Both the position numbers and the translations under genes were made by a program. The notes under the pieces were generated by a model, which ran no database searches, had not been told where the DNA came from, and worked only from the letters and a program-made list of their open reading frames with translations. A stretch of DNA of 64,000 bases, taken from Streptomyces sp. Y2F8-2. GTDB lineage: Bacteria > Actinomycetota > Actinomycetes > Streptomycetales > Streptomycetaceae. The stretch's first letter is position 1. Each line of letters starts with the position of its first letter. The stretch covers positions 496,001 to 560,000 of the forward strand of contig NZ_BNGS01000005.1 of assembly GCF_014905555.1 (NCBI RefSeq), written 5' to 3'. Of the stretch, positions 55,500 through 63,689 are shown piece after piece.

Positions 55500-55949
55500 T
55501 CAGCCCGGGTTCGCCCCCTTGGGGATGCCGTACGCGCGTTCGACGCGCAGGCGCAGCACCAGGCGGCGGTCGCGGACCATGGCGGCGCGGTACTCGTCCC
55601 AGTCGGGGTGCTCGCCCAGGACGTCGCGGTAGAGCCGGATGAGCTCCTCGACCGTCGCGTCGTACGGGTCCTTCGCGACGGGTGAGAGCTCGGCGGTGCC
55701 CTCGACGACCGTGTACGCCCGCCGGTCGGCGCTCGTGACGTGGTAGGAGGCCCTGGGATCCCGGCGCAGATTGCGGGTCTTGGCGCGGTCGTCGGTGATC
55801 GAGACCCGGATGATCCGCTCGCCGGGGTCATAGGCGTGGCTGACATTCGACAGCTGGGGCCGGCCGTCCCGCTTGAGGGTGACCAGCACCCCACCGTGCC
55901 CTTCGGAGAGCAGCGCGAGCAGCGCGTTCTGAGTCCCGTCCTGAGTCAT
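55500..55949 (-). CDS. PPOX-class F420-dependent oxidoreductase
   Basis: A 149-residue split-barrel flavin/F420-binding protein. GVLVTLKRDGRPQLSNVSHAY, RDPRASYHVTS and VVEGTAELSP follow the pattern of the F420-dependent PPOX subfamily of actinobacteria. ATG 55949 gives the standard length; longer starts add non-homologous residues. No good ribosome site is visible, so it may be translated from a short or absent leader. The 273-base stretch to the next gene contains nothing recognised apart from the neighbour's ribosome site. Substrate unknown. Confidence 0.87.
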   Translation of the reverse strand: MTQDGTQNALLALLSEGHGGVLVTLKRDGRPQLSNVSHAYDPGERIIRVSITDDRAKTRNLRRDPRASYHVTSADRRAYTVVEGTAELSPVAKDPYDATVEELIRLYRDVLGEHPDWDEYRAAMVRDRRLVLRLRVERAYGIPKGANPG

Positions 55950-56222
55950 ACACGGGTCAACTGCCCGGGCCGAGCCGCGCATTCCCGAGTGGGCACTGTC
56001 CACGCACGTCTGGTGGACACCCTCTGCGCCGGGGCAGCGCGACGATCGGGGTGGCACCCGGCATCAGCTGGGTATTGAGCAGATACCTGCTGCAGGAGGG
56101 TGCTCGGCCCCGCCCCGGGGCGGACCGCTCCGCCAAGGAGGGACCGGCCCCGGTTCGGCGGCGGAGCATGAAAGGTTGGACCCGGAAGCCCGGGACCGCA
56201 CCGGGAGGACCGGAGGAGAACG

Positions 56223-57479
56223 ATGGGACACCTGCGGCAGGAGGTCGAGCCGGAGGAGGTCGGCCTCGACCCGAAGGCGCTGGCCCGCCTCGACCAGCAC
56301 TTCGCACACCAGGTCGACGACGGCCGGCTGCCCGGCTACCTGGTGGCCCTCTCCCGGCACGGCCGCATAGCCCACCTCACCACGTACGGACACCGGGACG
56401 TCGCCGAGCGGCTCGCGGTGGAGACCGACACCTTGTGGCGGATGTACTCGATGACCAAACCGGTCACGTCCGTCGCCGCGCTGATCCTGATGGAGGAGGG
56501 CCGCTTCGGGCTGGACACGCCCGTCGCCGACTTCCTGCCGGCGTTCGCCGAGCCGCGGGTGTACGTCGACGGCACCGGCCCGGCCGTCCGGACCCGCCCC
56601 GCACAGGGGCCCATCCTGGTCCGCCATCTGCTCACGCACACCGCCGGCCTGACGTTCGGCTTCTACCACTCGCATCCCGTGGACGCGCTGTACCGGGAGG
56701 CGGGCATCGACTCGTCCGTGGTGCCCGGCACGGACCTCGCCGAGACCTGTGAGGTGTACGCGCGGCTGCCGCTCCAGTTCGAGCCGGGCACGCAGTGGAA
56801 CTACTCGGTGGCGACCAACGTCCTGGGCCGGCTGGTCGAGGTCGCCTCGGGTCAGGACCTGGACGCCTTCCTCGCCGAACGCGTCTTCGGGCCGCTGGGC
56901 ATGGACGACGCGGGCCTGCACGTCACCGAGGACCGGGCGCCGCGCCTCGCGGAGCTGTACGGCGAGACGGAGAGCGGCGGCATCACCCCGATCCCGGGTC
57001 TGCCGCTGCACGGACGGCCCCGTTTCCTCTCGGGCAGCGGCGGCATGGTGGCGTCGGCGTACGACTACCACCGCTTCATGGAGTTCCTGCGGCGCCGCGG
57101 CGAACTGGACGGCGCCCGGCTGCTGGCCCCCGACACGGTCACCGCGATGACCTCGAACCACCTCCCGGGCGACGCCGATCTGCGGTCGTACGGCAGCCGG
57201 GTGCACCGCGAGCCCGGCAGGGCGGGCCTCGGTTTCGGTCTGGGCGTCTCCGTCGTCACCGACCCGGAACTCACCCGGTCCCCGGCGGTGCGGGGCGCGT
57301 TCGGCTGGAGCGGGGTGGCCACCACCACGTTCTGGGTGGACCCGCAGCACGACCTGACGGTCCAGTTCCTCACCCAGCTGCGGCCCACCGGCTCGCACAC
57401 GGTGTACCCGGAGCTGAAGCAGCTCGTGCACGAGGCCCTGCCGGGAAGGGTCGGGTCCGCGGCGAGGTCCGGCAGGTAG
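56223..57479 (+). CDS. Serine hydrolase, beta-lactamase class C/EstB-like
   Basis: A 418-residue cytoplasmic serine hydrolase (no signal peptide). The nucleophile motif is YSMTKP with Ser76 and Lys79; the Tyr region is QWNYSVATNVLG, and the HxG-type region lies near FGWSGVATTTFWVDP. Such proteins are usually esterases or peptidases rather than true beta-lactamases. ATG 56223 has GGAGGAG upstream. It stands alone and converges with the saccharopine dehydrogenase gene, 56 bases between stops. Confidence 0.9.
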   Translation: MGHLRQEVEPEEVGLDPKALARLDQHFAHQVDDGRLPGYLVALSRHGRIAHLTTYGHRDVAERLAVETDTLWRMYSMTKPVTSVAALILMEEGRFGLDTPVADFLPAFAEPRVYVDGTGPAVRTRPAQGPILVRHLLTHTAGLTFGFYHSHPVDALYREAGIDSSVVPGTDLAETCEVYARLPLQFEPGTQWNYSVATNVLGRLVEVASGQDLDAFLAERVFGPLGMDDAGLHVTEDRAPRLAELYGETESGGITPIPGLPLHGRPRFLSGSGGMVASAYDYHRFMEFLRRRGELDGARLLAPDTVTAMTSNHLPGDADLRSYGSRVHREPGRAGLGFGLGVSVVTDPELTRSPAVRGAFGWSGVATTTFWVDPQHDLTVQFLTQLRPTGSHTVYPELKQLVHEALPGRVGSAARSGR

Positions 57480-57535
57480 TCCGGCAGATGGCGGCCCCGC
57501 CAGGCATGCACCGGTCCGGCCCGTACGTCGAGGAC

Positions 57536-58591
57536 TCAGACCTCGCCCCGCCCCTCTCCCCCGGCACCGAGTGCCCGGACCGCCGCGTCGAAGTACTCCC
57601 GGCAGCGGCCCCAGGCGCCGCCCACCTCGAATTCCAGCAGCAGCGGGGTGAGCGCGGCCGAGAAGTCGGTGCTGGCCTCCAGGGGCAGCAGGGACGGGAG
57701 GTTGTCGATGGCGATCAGGTCGAGCACGGGGTGCTCACGCAGCCGGCGTACCGGATGGTCCCAGTCGGTCGCGGTGTCGTAGACCGGCAGGAGGTTCAGG
57801 GGCGAGCCGACGTCGGCCGTCACGTCGCACAGGGTGCGCAGCCGGCGTCCGGGGTCGTCGAGGTCCTTGTCCGTCAGGAAGGGCGGGACGGGCCGGGTCG
57901 TCAGGACGGTGTTGACCATCAGCTCGTGGGCGAGCAGGGCCTGACGGTCCAGGTTCCGGGTCTCGGCCAGATCCCAGCACGTGGGGTCGGCGCCCGCGAC
58001 ACCGAGCGCGACCCGGGCGCCGCGCCCGCTGCGGCCGAGGGCGCCGATCACGAGCGCCCGCACCTCGCCCGAGGCGGCGCGCAGTCGTTCGTCCAGCTCC
58101 TCCTTGGACGTCGGCCGCAGCGGCGCGGTCAACCGGCCCTGGTGCTGGAGCAGGGCGAGGGCGGCGCCCAGGTATCCGGCCCAGTAGCCGAACGCGACGA
58201 GCCGCCGCCCGTCCTCGTCCACCAGGTACTCCAGGTCCAGCAGGGCGCCACCGCCGGCGACGAACCGGCGCAGCAGGGCCTCTGCGCCCGGCTGCCCCTT
58301 GAAGGCATGCCCGAAGAACAGGTGACGGTGGACCAACGCGGAAGGCTCCTCGGGCAGTTCCTTCAGCCCGGCGATCAGCGCCTCGGGCGGCGCCGACACC
58401 CAGGAGCCCGGCTCGGCGACACGGCAGCCCACCTGCTCGTACGCCTCGGCCGGGAACACCCGCTGCGGGGAGTCCTCGACCGTCACGGTCACGCCGCTCT
58501 CGACCAGGCGCCGGGCGTCGGACGGCACGATCGGTGTGCGCCGTTCGGTGGTACGGGACTCGTGGCGGAGCCACAGGTGGAGTGCGGTCAT
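57536..58591 (-). CDS. Saccharopine dehydrogenase (L-lysine-forming type)
   Basis: A 351-residue protein similar to the fungal LYS1 type of NAD-dependent saccharopine dehydrogenase. HLWLRHESRTTERRTPIVP starts the alanine-dehydrogenase-like domain, and the catalytic Lys77 and His95 lie in GLKELPEE and FFGHAFKGQ. LEYLVDEDGRRLVAFGYWAG and the nucleotide-binding VIGALGRSGRGA follow. Bacteria make lysine by the DAP route, so this more likely serves lysine degradation or pipecolate/aminoadipate formation. Its ATG overlaps the stop of the remnant oxidoreductase (ATGA), showing that the two were once coupled. Confidence 0.86.
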   Translation of the reverse strand: MTALHLWLRHESRTTERRTPIVPSDARRLVESGVTVTVEDSPQRVFPAEAYEQVGCRVAEPGSWVSAPPEALIAGLKELPEEPSALVHRHLFFGHAFKGQPGAEALLRRFVAGGGALLDLEYLVDEDGRRLVAFGYWAGYLGAALALLQHQGRLTAPLRPTSKEELDERLRAASGEVRALVIGALGRSGRGARVALGVAGADPTCWDLAETRNLDRQALLAHELMVNTVLTTRPVPPFLTDKDLDDPGRRLRTLCDVTADVGSPLNLLPVYDTATDWDHPVRRLREHPVLDLIAIDNLPSLLPLEASTDFSAALTPLLLEFEVGGAWGRCREYFDAAVRALGAGGEGRGEV

Positions 58592-58805
58592 ACGCGGTTG
58601 ACCTCCGGGCGCGGGGCGTCGGCGGCGAAGCGTCCGACGCTCACGGGGCTGACGTCGACGAAGGGTACGCGCCCCGGGAGGAGATCCCTCAGGATCTCGC
58701 CGACGGCGGGTCCCAGCGGGATGCCGTGGCCGCCGCGCTCGGTGGGCCGACGGGGGCGGGCTGCGCGGCGGCCGGCGCCGGACGGCCGCCGCGCGGGCCG
58801 CTCAC
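58588..58805 (-). pseudogene. FAD-dependent amino-acid oxidase remnant
   Basis: Between ribA and saccharopine dehydrogenase only scraps of a gene remain. The last ~50 codons (58740-58588) read GGHGIPLGPAVGEIL and PFVDVSPVSVGRF, ending in a TGA that overlaps the next ATG; this is the typical C-terminus of D-amino-acid/glycine oxidase-type flavoproteins. At the other end a GTG at 58805 overlaps the ribA stop (GTGA) and starts SGPRGGRPAP in a different frame, which stops at 58689. The pattern fits a gene that lost most of its interior and shifted frame. The full gene would have been 350-400 codons. Confidence 0.65.
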
Positions 58806-59485
58806 GAGGACTGCACCACCGCGTCCAGGTGCGGCAGGTAGTGGTCGAGCCGCTCCCGCTTGGTGCGCAGGTAGGTGATGTTGTTCTCGCACGGCGGTAT
58901 CAGCAGCGACACCTGCTCGTCGACCTTGATGCCGTGCCGCAGCAGCGCCTCCCGCTTGCGCGGGTTGTTGGAGAGCAGGCGCACGGACCGTACGCCGAGG
59001 TCGTGCAGGATGTCCGCGGCGACCCGGTAGTCGCGGGCGTCCACCGGCAGACCGAGGGCGAGGTTGGCCTCGACGGTGTCCAGGCCCTCCGACTGGAGCT
59101 TCATCGCGCGCAGTTTGGCCAGCAGGCCGATGCCGCGGCCCTCGTGGCCGCGCAGATAGACGACGATGCCGCGGCCCTCGGCCACGACCTGCCTGAGGGC
59201 GGTGGAGAGCTGGGGCCCGCACTCGCAGTGCGTGGACCCGAAGGCGTCCCCGGTCAGGCACTCGGAATGCAGGCGGACGAGCATGCCCTCTTCCTCGATG
59301 TCGCCGTACACCAGCGCCACTTGTTCGTCGCCGCGGTCGTGGTCGAGGTAGCCGACGGCCTGGAAATCACCGTACTTGGTGGGCAGGGGCGCATTCACGA
59401 CTCGGGTGACCCCGGTGGGCACGTTCGCGATCCGGGTGACTCCCGAGGGGGCATTCCCGCCGAGCACGCCGTCAATGTCTGTCAT
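58802..59485 (-). CDS. ribA: GTP cyclohydrolase II homologue with Met in place of the key Tyr
   Basis: A 227-residue RibA-family enzyme. The zinc Cys76, Cys87 and Cys89 are in SECLTGDAFGSTHCECG, and VVYLRGHEGRGIGL and SNNPRK are intact. E. coli RibA has Tyr105 in KIRAYALQ; here the matching segment is KLRAMKLQ with Met128. From memory, the S. coelicolor homologue SCO6655 carries the same Met and stops at the formylamino-pyrimidine (FAPy) nucleotide rather than completing deformylation. No DHBP synthase domain is fused. ATG 59485 has AGGA eight bases upstream; an upstream extension overlaps the divergent gene. It faces a creatininase-family gene that could supply the missing deformylase, so a specialised pathway rather than riboflavin synthesis is likely. 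Confidence 0.92.
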   Translation of the reverse strand: MTDIDGVLGGNAPSGVTRIANVPTGVTRVVNAPLPTKYGDFQAVGYLDHDRGDEQVALVYGDIEEEGMLVRLHSECLTGDAFGSTHCECGPQLSTALRQVVAEGRGIVVYLRGHEGRGIGLLAKLRAMKLQSEGLDTVEANLALGLPVDARDYRVAADILHDLGVRSVRLLSNNPRKREALLRHGIKVDEQVSLLIPPCENNITYLRTKRERLDHYLPHLDAVVQSS

Positions 59486-59540
59486 GATCTGATTCCTATC
59501 TGGTAAGCGCAGGCGGTACGAGACGAAAGGCCGTGAAGTG

Positions 59541-60353
59541 ATGAGCGGTTCGGGAACTGCGGACACTGCCGGGGGCCACACCGCGGGTGTGCTGCCGTCG
59601 GACACCTCGCGGGACGTGCGGGAGCGGGCGAAGGGCCCGCACCGTCAGGTGGCCGTCCTTCCCGTGGGCAGTTTCGAACAGCACGGCCCGTACCTTCCGT
59701 TGGCGACCGACACGCTGGTCGCCTGCGCGATCGCCCGCGAGCTGGCCGCCGCGTATCCGGTTCACCTCCTTCCTCCGGTGACGATCTCCTGCTCGCACGA
59801 GCACGCGGCGTGGCCGGGAACGGTGAGCATCTCCTCCGTCACTCTCCATGCGGTGGTACGGGACATCGCCGCGTCGCTCGAACGCTCGGGCGTTCAGGCC
59901 CTGGTCCTGGTCAACGGTCACGGCGGTAATTACGTCCTCGGCAATGTCGTCCAGGAGGGCAATGCCGTCCGGGATTCCTCGGGCAGCGGTGTGCGGATGG
60001 CGCTTTTCCCGGCCCCGGAGGACTGGGAGGCGGCCCGGGAACGGGCCGGGGTGCGCACCTCGCTGCTCAGCGACATGCATGCCGGGGAAATCGAGACCTC
60101 CATTCTTCTGCACTGTCATCCCGAATTGGTCAGGCCTGGTTACGAGACCACGGATTTCATCGCCGACGACCGACGGCATCTGCTCACCCTCGGCATGTCG
60201 GCCTATACGGAGTCCGGTGTCATCGGGCGTCCTTCACTGGCTTCCGCGGACAAGGGGAAGCAGTTGCTCGCGACGCTCGCGGAGTCCTTCGAGCCGTATT
60301 TCTCCCTGGTCGGGTCGGACGGCGACGAGGACGGTGTGACACATCGGCGGTGA
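59541..60353 (+). CDS. Creatininase-family amidohydrolase (ArfB/FAPy deformylase candidate)
   Basis: A 270-residue creatininase-fold metal hydrolase. Metal ligands are in LPVGSFEQHGPYLPLATDT, and VNGHGGN and the late Glu in MHAGEIETSILL complete the site. In archaea the family member ArfB removes the formyl group from FAPy nucleotide made by a FAPy-forming GTP cyclohydrolase; the divergent RibA variant makes the same role plausible here. ATG 59541 is used; a GTG immediately before it is slightly better spaced from GAAAGG. The 3' 151 bases overlap the convergent flippase-like gene on the other strand. The first ~30 residues are a disordered-looking extension. Confidence 0.88.
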   Translation: MSGSGTADTAGGHTAGVLPSDTSRDVRERAKGPHRQVAVLPVGSFEQHGPYLPLATDTLVACAIARELAAAYPVHLLPPVTISCSHEHAAWPGTVSISSVTLHAVVRDIAASLERSGVQALVLVNGHGGNYVLGNVVQEGNAVRDSSGSGVRMALFPAPEDWEAARERAGVRTSLLSDMHAGEIETSILLHCHPELVRPGYETTDFIADDRRHLLTLGMSAYTESGVIGRPSLASADKGKQLLATLAESFEPYFSLVGSDGDEDGVTHRR

Positions 60354-61552
60354 CCCCGCGTCAGGAAGGGCGCGGGGGCGTATCGGCCGCGGCGGGTGTG
60401 CGGACGGGGGGCGCGGAGCGCGTGGGGGAAACGCTCCGCGCCCGGTACGGGGGGCCGGGAGGGTGCCGCGGGGGCCTGGTCCTCCTCGGCGGCGTTCTCC
60501 GTCGCGGTGCGCGGGTGCCGCAGACCCGTGTACCAGCGGGCGAGGAGGACGAGCAGGCCGGGCAGGCTCGCCACGAAGCTGAGGACGCCGTAGAGGACCG
60601 CGACGCCCAGCCCGGTGTCCGCGCCGAGGCCCGCCGCGCCGAAGGCCCAGGCGGTGACGCCCTCCCGGGGGCCGAAGCCGCCGATGTTCAGCGGCAGGCC
60701 CATCGCGATGAGCGCGAGCAGGGCCAGGGGCAGCAGCGTGACCGGAGAGGCGTGCGATCCGGCGACCCGCGCGGCCACCAGGAACATCAGCAGGTGACCG
60801 GCGAGCACGACGACGGACGACAGCAGGACGGAGGGCCAACTCCCCCGCGCCAGCAGGGCGGTGCGCGCCTCGGTGAGCGCGGCGCCGAGAGCCCGGCGTC
60901 GGCGCGAGGGGCGGGGGGTGCGGCCCATGCGGACGGCCACGACGATGGCGAGCGCACCGAGCGTGGCGAGCGCCGTCAGGCCGGCCAGATGACGGGCCTG
61001 GGTGAGCACCGGCGAGGGCAGCGTGAGCAGGACCGGTACGCCCACCGCCACCAGGGCGACCTGGCCGGCGGCGCGTTCCAGGACCACGGCGCGGACACCG
61101 CGGCCGACGTCACCGGCGCTCTGCCCGTGCCGCACCGCGCGGTGCACGTCGCCGAGGACGCCGCCGGGGAGCGCCGCGTTGAGGAACAGGGCGCGGTAGT
61201 AGTCGGCGACGGCGGCGCCGAACGGCAGCCTCATGCCGAGCGCGTGGGCGACCCGGCACCAGCGCCAGGCGCTGAACACGGTGGTCAGCGCGCCGATCCC
61301 GAGCCCGGCGAGAAGGGTCGGCACATCGATCCGCCGCAGCCCGTCGAGCAGCACCCCGGTCCCGAGCCGCCACAGCAGCACCCCGAGGATGAGCGCCCCG
61401 GCGACGGTCCCGAAGTGGGTGCGCAGGGCGCGCAGGACCCGGCGGCGCGGGGGTGCCCCGGTGTGGGCGGCGACCGCCGCGGGGACGGTTTCCGTCACGG
61501 GCACGCGCATCTCCTCCGCAGCCGTCGCCAAGGCCGCCGTCCGCGTCGTCAT
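60203..61552 (-). CDS. Flippase-like/lysylphosphatidylglycerol synthase TM-family membrane protein
   Basis: A 449-residue integral membrane protein with about eight transmembrane segments in residues 45-350. FSAWRWCRVAHALG, ADYYRALFLNAALPGGVLGDVHRA, VVLERAAGQVALVAVG and MGLPLNIGGFGPREGVTAW are typical of the UPF0104/AglD-like family linked to lipid or glycolipid translocation. The last ~90 residues are polar, Pro/Arg-rich, and the final 50 codons overlap the creatininase gene antisense. It starts in an ATGA overlap with the methyltransferase. In a pathway with a glycosyltransferase it may export or flip the glycosylated product. Confidence 0.87.
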   Translation of the reverse strand: MTTRTAALATAAEEMRVPVTETVPAAVAAHTGAPPRRRVLRALRTHFGTVAGALILGVLLWRLGTGVLLDGLRRIDVPTLLAGLGIGALTTVFSAWRWCRVAHALGMRLPFGAAVADYYRALFLNAALPGGVLGDVHRAVRHGQSAGDVGRGVRAVVLERAAGQVALVAVGVPVLLTLPSPVLTQARHLAGLTALATLGALAIVVAVRMGRTPRPSRRRRALGAALTEARTALLARGSWPSVLLSSVVVLAGHLLMFLVAARVAGSHASPVTLLPLALLALIAMGLPLNIGGFGPREGVTAWAFGAAGLGADTGLGVAVLYGVLSFVASLPGLLVLLARWYTGLRHPRTATENAAEEDQAPAAPSRPPVPGAERFPHALRAPRPHTRRGRYAPAPFLTRGHRRCVTPSSSPSDPTREKYGSKDSASVASNCFPLSAEASEGRPMTPDSV

Positions 61553-62481
61553 CGCGCGCCTCCCGTCGGGCGGGGCAGGACCAGTACGTCGCTGTGGTGG
61601 ACCGTCACGCGCAGATCGCCCGCCGCGCAGGCGGCCAGGCGGTCAGGCAGATACGTCTCTGCGCGGGGCGCGAGGTCGGGGCGCTGCTCCACGGCAGCAC
61701 CGACCCAGCCGCGCAGCCACTCCTGCGTCAACTCCCGCTGCTCGGCGCCCAGTCGCCAGGGGCTCGGATGGACCCGTACGCTCGCGCCGAGCCGGTCGAA
61801 GGCCTCGCAGGCCGCGCCCAACGCGTCGGGGCCGAGGAGGTCACCGCGCCGCTGGTGGGCGTTGAACGCCTCGCTGATCTCCCGGTCCAGGGGGTGCTCG
61901 GGCGCCAGTTCCACGCGGCCCACGACGGACAGCGTCAGCAGCGCCGGGCAGCCCGCGCCCACGCAGGCCCGGGCGAGCGTGTCGATCTCCTCGGCGGTGA
62001 GCACGTCCAGCAGCGCGGACGCGGTCACCAGCGACGCCCCGGTCAGCGCGTCCGGGGTGAGCCGTCCGATGTCGCCGCGCTGGGTGGTGACCGTCACCGG
62101 GCTGTCGTCGGCCGCCGCGCGGGGCGCCCCCACCGAGGCGAAGTGCAGCAGGTAGGGGTCACGGTCGTGCAGCACCCAGTGCTGGGGGCCGTCGAGCAGC
62201 GGGGCGAGCCAGCGGCCCATGGAACCGGTGCCGCAGCCCAGGTCGTGCACGATCAGCTCGGTGCCGTGCCCGGGCCGGTTCGCGAGGCGGATCCGCAGCG
62301 GGTCGAGCAGTTCGTGCGCCCGCGCCTCCGCGTCGGCGGGCTCCCGCAGCCTCAGCCACTGCGGGGCGTATCGCGGCACCTCGGTCTCGCCGCCGCCGGG
62401 CGCGGGGATCGCGGGGAGCACCCCGGGCCCCGGTTCCGCGGACGTCTCGGACCCCGCCTCCGATGTCGTACCCGTGCTCAT
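61549..62481 (-). CDS. Class I SAM-dependent methyltransferase
   Basis: A 310-residue methyltransferase. Motif I for SAM binding is IVHDLGCGTGSMGRWL, followed by LHDRDPYLL and ASALLDVLTAEEIDTL. The first ~40 residues are a Gly/Pro/Glu-rich leader, and RYAPQWLRLREPADAEAR is a helical cap. It is joined by four-base overlaps to the glycosyltransferase upstream (ATGA at 62478-62481) and the flippase-like gene downstream. The substrate is unknown; a pterin- or pyrimidine-derived sugar conjugate is the contextual guess. Confidence 0.88.
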   Translation of the reverse strand: MSTGTTSEAGSETSAEPGPGVLPAIPAPGGGETEVPRYAPQWLRLREPADAEARAHELLDPLRIRLANRPGHGTELIVHDLGCGTGSMGRWLAPLLDGPQHWVLHDRDPYLLHFASVGAPRAAADDSPVTVTTQRGDIGRLTPDALTGASLVTASALLDVLTAEEIDTLARACVGAGCPALLTLSVVGRVELAPEHPLDREISEAFNAHQRRGDLLGPDALGAACEAFDRLGASVRVHPSPWRLGAEQRELTQEWLRGWVGAAVEQRPDLAPRAETYLPDRLAACAAGDLRVTVHHSDVLVLPRPTGGAR

Positions 62482-63689
62482 GCCGCCCTCCGAGGATCGT
62501 GCAGCCGGCCCAGCACACCCGCCAGGCTGCGTGCCGTGGTCGCCCAACCGTCCAGTGCCGCCCGGCGGCCGCGCGCGGCGGCCTTGAGCCGGCGCCGTAC
62601 GTCCGCCTCGCCGAACCAGCCGCGCAGCTCGGCGGCGATCGCGGCGGGGTCCTCCGGCGGGACGAGGATGCCGGGCACCCCGCCGTCCGGCGCGCGCCCC
62701 ACCGCCTCGGGCAGGCCGCCGACATCGGTGGCGAGGACCGGGATGCCGCGCGCCAGGGCCTCGGTGACGGCCATGCCGTACGTCTCGGCGTACGAGGTGA
62801 GGACCATGAGGTCGGCGGAGGCGTAGCTCGCCTCGAGTTCGGCACCGGACCGCGGTCCGGCCAGGTGCAGCCGGTCCGCCAGGCCGTGTTCGTCGATGAG
62901 GGCGCGCAGCCGCTCCACGTACGCCGGGTCGTGGCCGAGCCCGCCGACGCACACGCAGGTCCACGGCAGGTCCTTGACCGCGGCGAGGGCCTCGATGAGC
63001 CGGTGCTGCCCCTTGCGGGGGGTCACGGCGGCGACGCACAGCAGCCGGGAGACGCCGTCGGTGCCGGGGGCGAGGGGCGCGATGTCGGCGCCGGGGGCTG
63101 CGACATGGACCCGCTCGGGGGCGAGACCGTGGTGGGAGACGAGCCGGCGCACGGCCCAGTCGCTGGTGGCGATCACGGCGGGCACGGCCCGCAGGGTGGC
63201 GCGCTCCTCGGCGTCCAGTTCGGCCGCGGTCCCGGGGTCGAGACCGGTCTCGTCGCCGAGCGGCAGGTGCACCAGGACGGCGAGGCAGAGACGTTCGGCC
63301 TCGGGTACGACGATGTCGGGGACGCCGCAGGCGACCAGGCCGTCGAGCAGGACGACCGTGCCGTCGGGCAGGTCCCGCAGTGTACGGGCGAGTTCGGCCC
63401 TCGCCTGCGCGCCGGGCCGGGGCCAGGAGCCCTCGACCAGGTGCCTTTCCACCTGCCAGCCGAAGCCGGGCAGGTCCAGGCAGACCCGGCGGTCGTAGGC
63501 GTTGCCGCCGCTGGGGGTTGCCGGGTCGTCGACGCCGCCCGGCATCACGAAGTGCACGGTGCGCAGGGACATGGGGATGATGTCGGCGTTCCTGAGGGCC
63601 GTGTTCTGCACGGGCACATAGCCCAGACGGGGCTGGGCCGGCTGCCCGGCGGTGTGCACGGACGCGTGGTCGATGGTCGTGTCGGTCAC
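62478..63689 (-). CDS. GT4-family glycosyltransferase
   Basis: A 403-residue GT-B enzyme. The N-terminal domain has VHFVMPGGVDDPATPSGGN, and the C-terminal nucleotide-sugar domain has LLCVAAVTPRKGQHRLIEAL, LHLAGPRSG and the catalytic pair region ETYGMAVTEALARGIPVLAT (E-x7-E). It is full length, unlike the GT gene at 51.7 kb. GTG start overlaps the previous stop (GTGA at 63686-63689). As the partner of a PTPS-like enzyme and a methyltransferase it probably decorates the pathway product with a sugar. Confidence 0.9.
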   Translation of the reverse strand: MTDTTIDHASVHTAGQPAQPRLGYVPVQNTALRNADIIPMSLRTVHFVMPGGVDDPATPSGGNAYDRRVCLDLPGFGWQVERHLVEGSWPRPGAQARAELARTLRDLPDGTVVLLDGLVACGVPDIVVPEAERLCLAVLVHLPLGDETGLDPGTAAELDAEERATLRAVPAVIATSDWAVRRLVSHHGLAPERVHVAAPGADIAPLAPGTDGVSRLLCVAAVTPRKGQHRLIEALAAVKDLPWTCVCVGGLGHDPAYVERLRALIDEHGLADRLHLAGPRSGAELEASYASADLMVLTSYAETYGMAVTEALARGIPVLATDVGGLPEAVGRAPDGGVPGILVPPEDPAAIAAELRGWFGEADVRRRLKAAARGRRAALDGWATTARSLAGVLGRLHDPRRAA

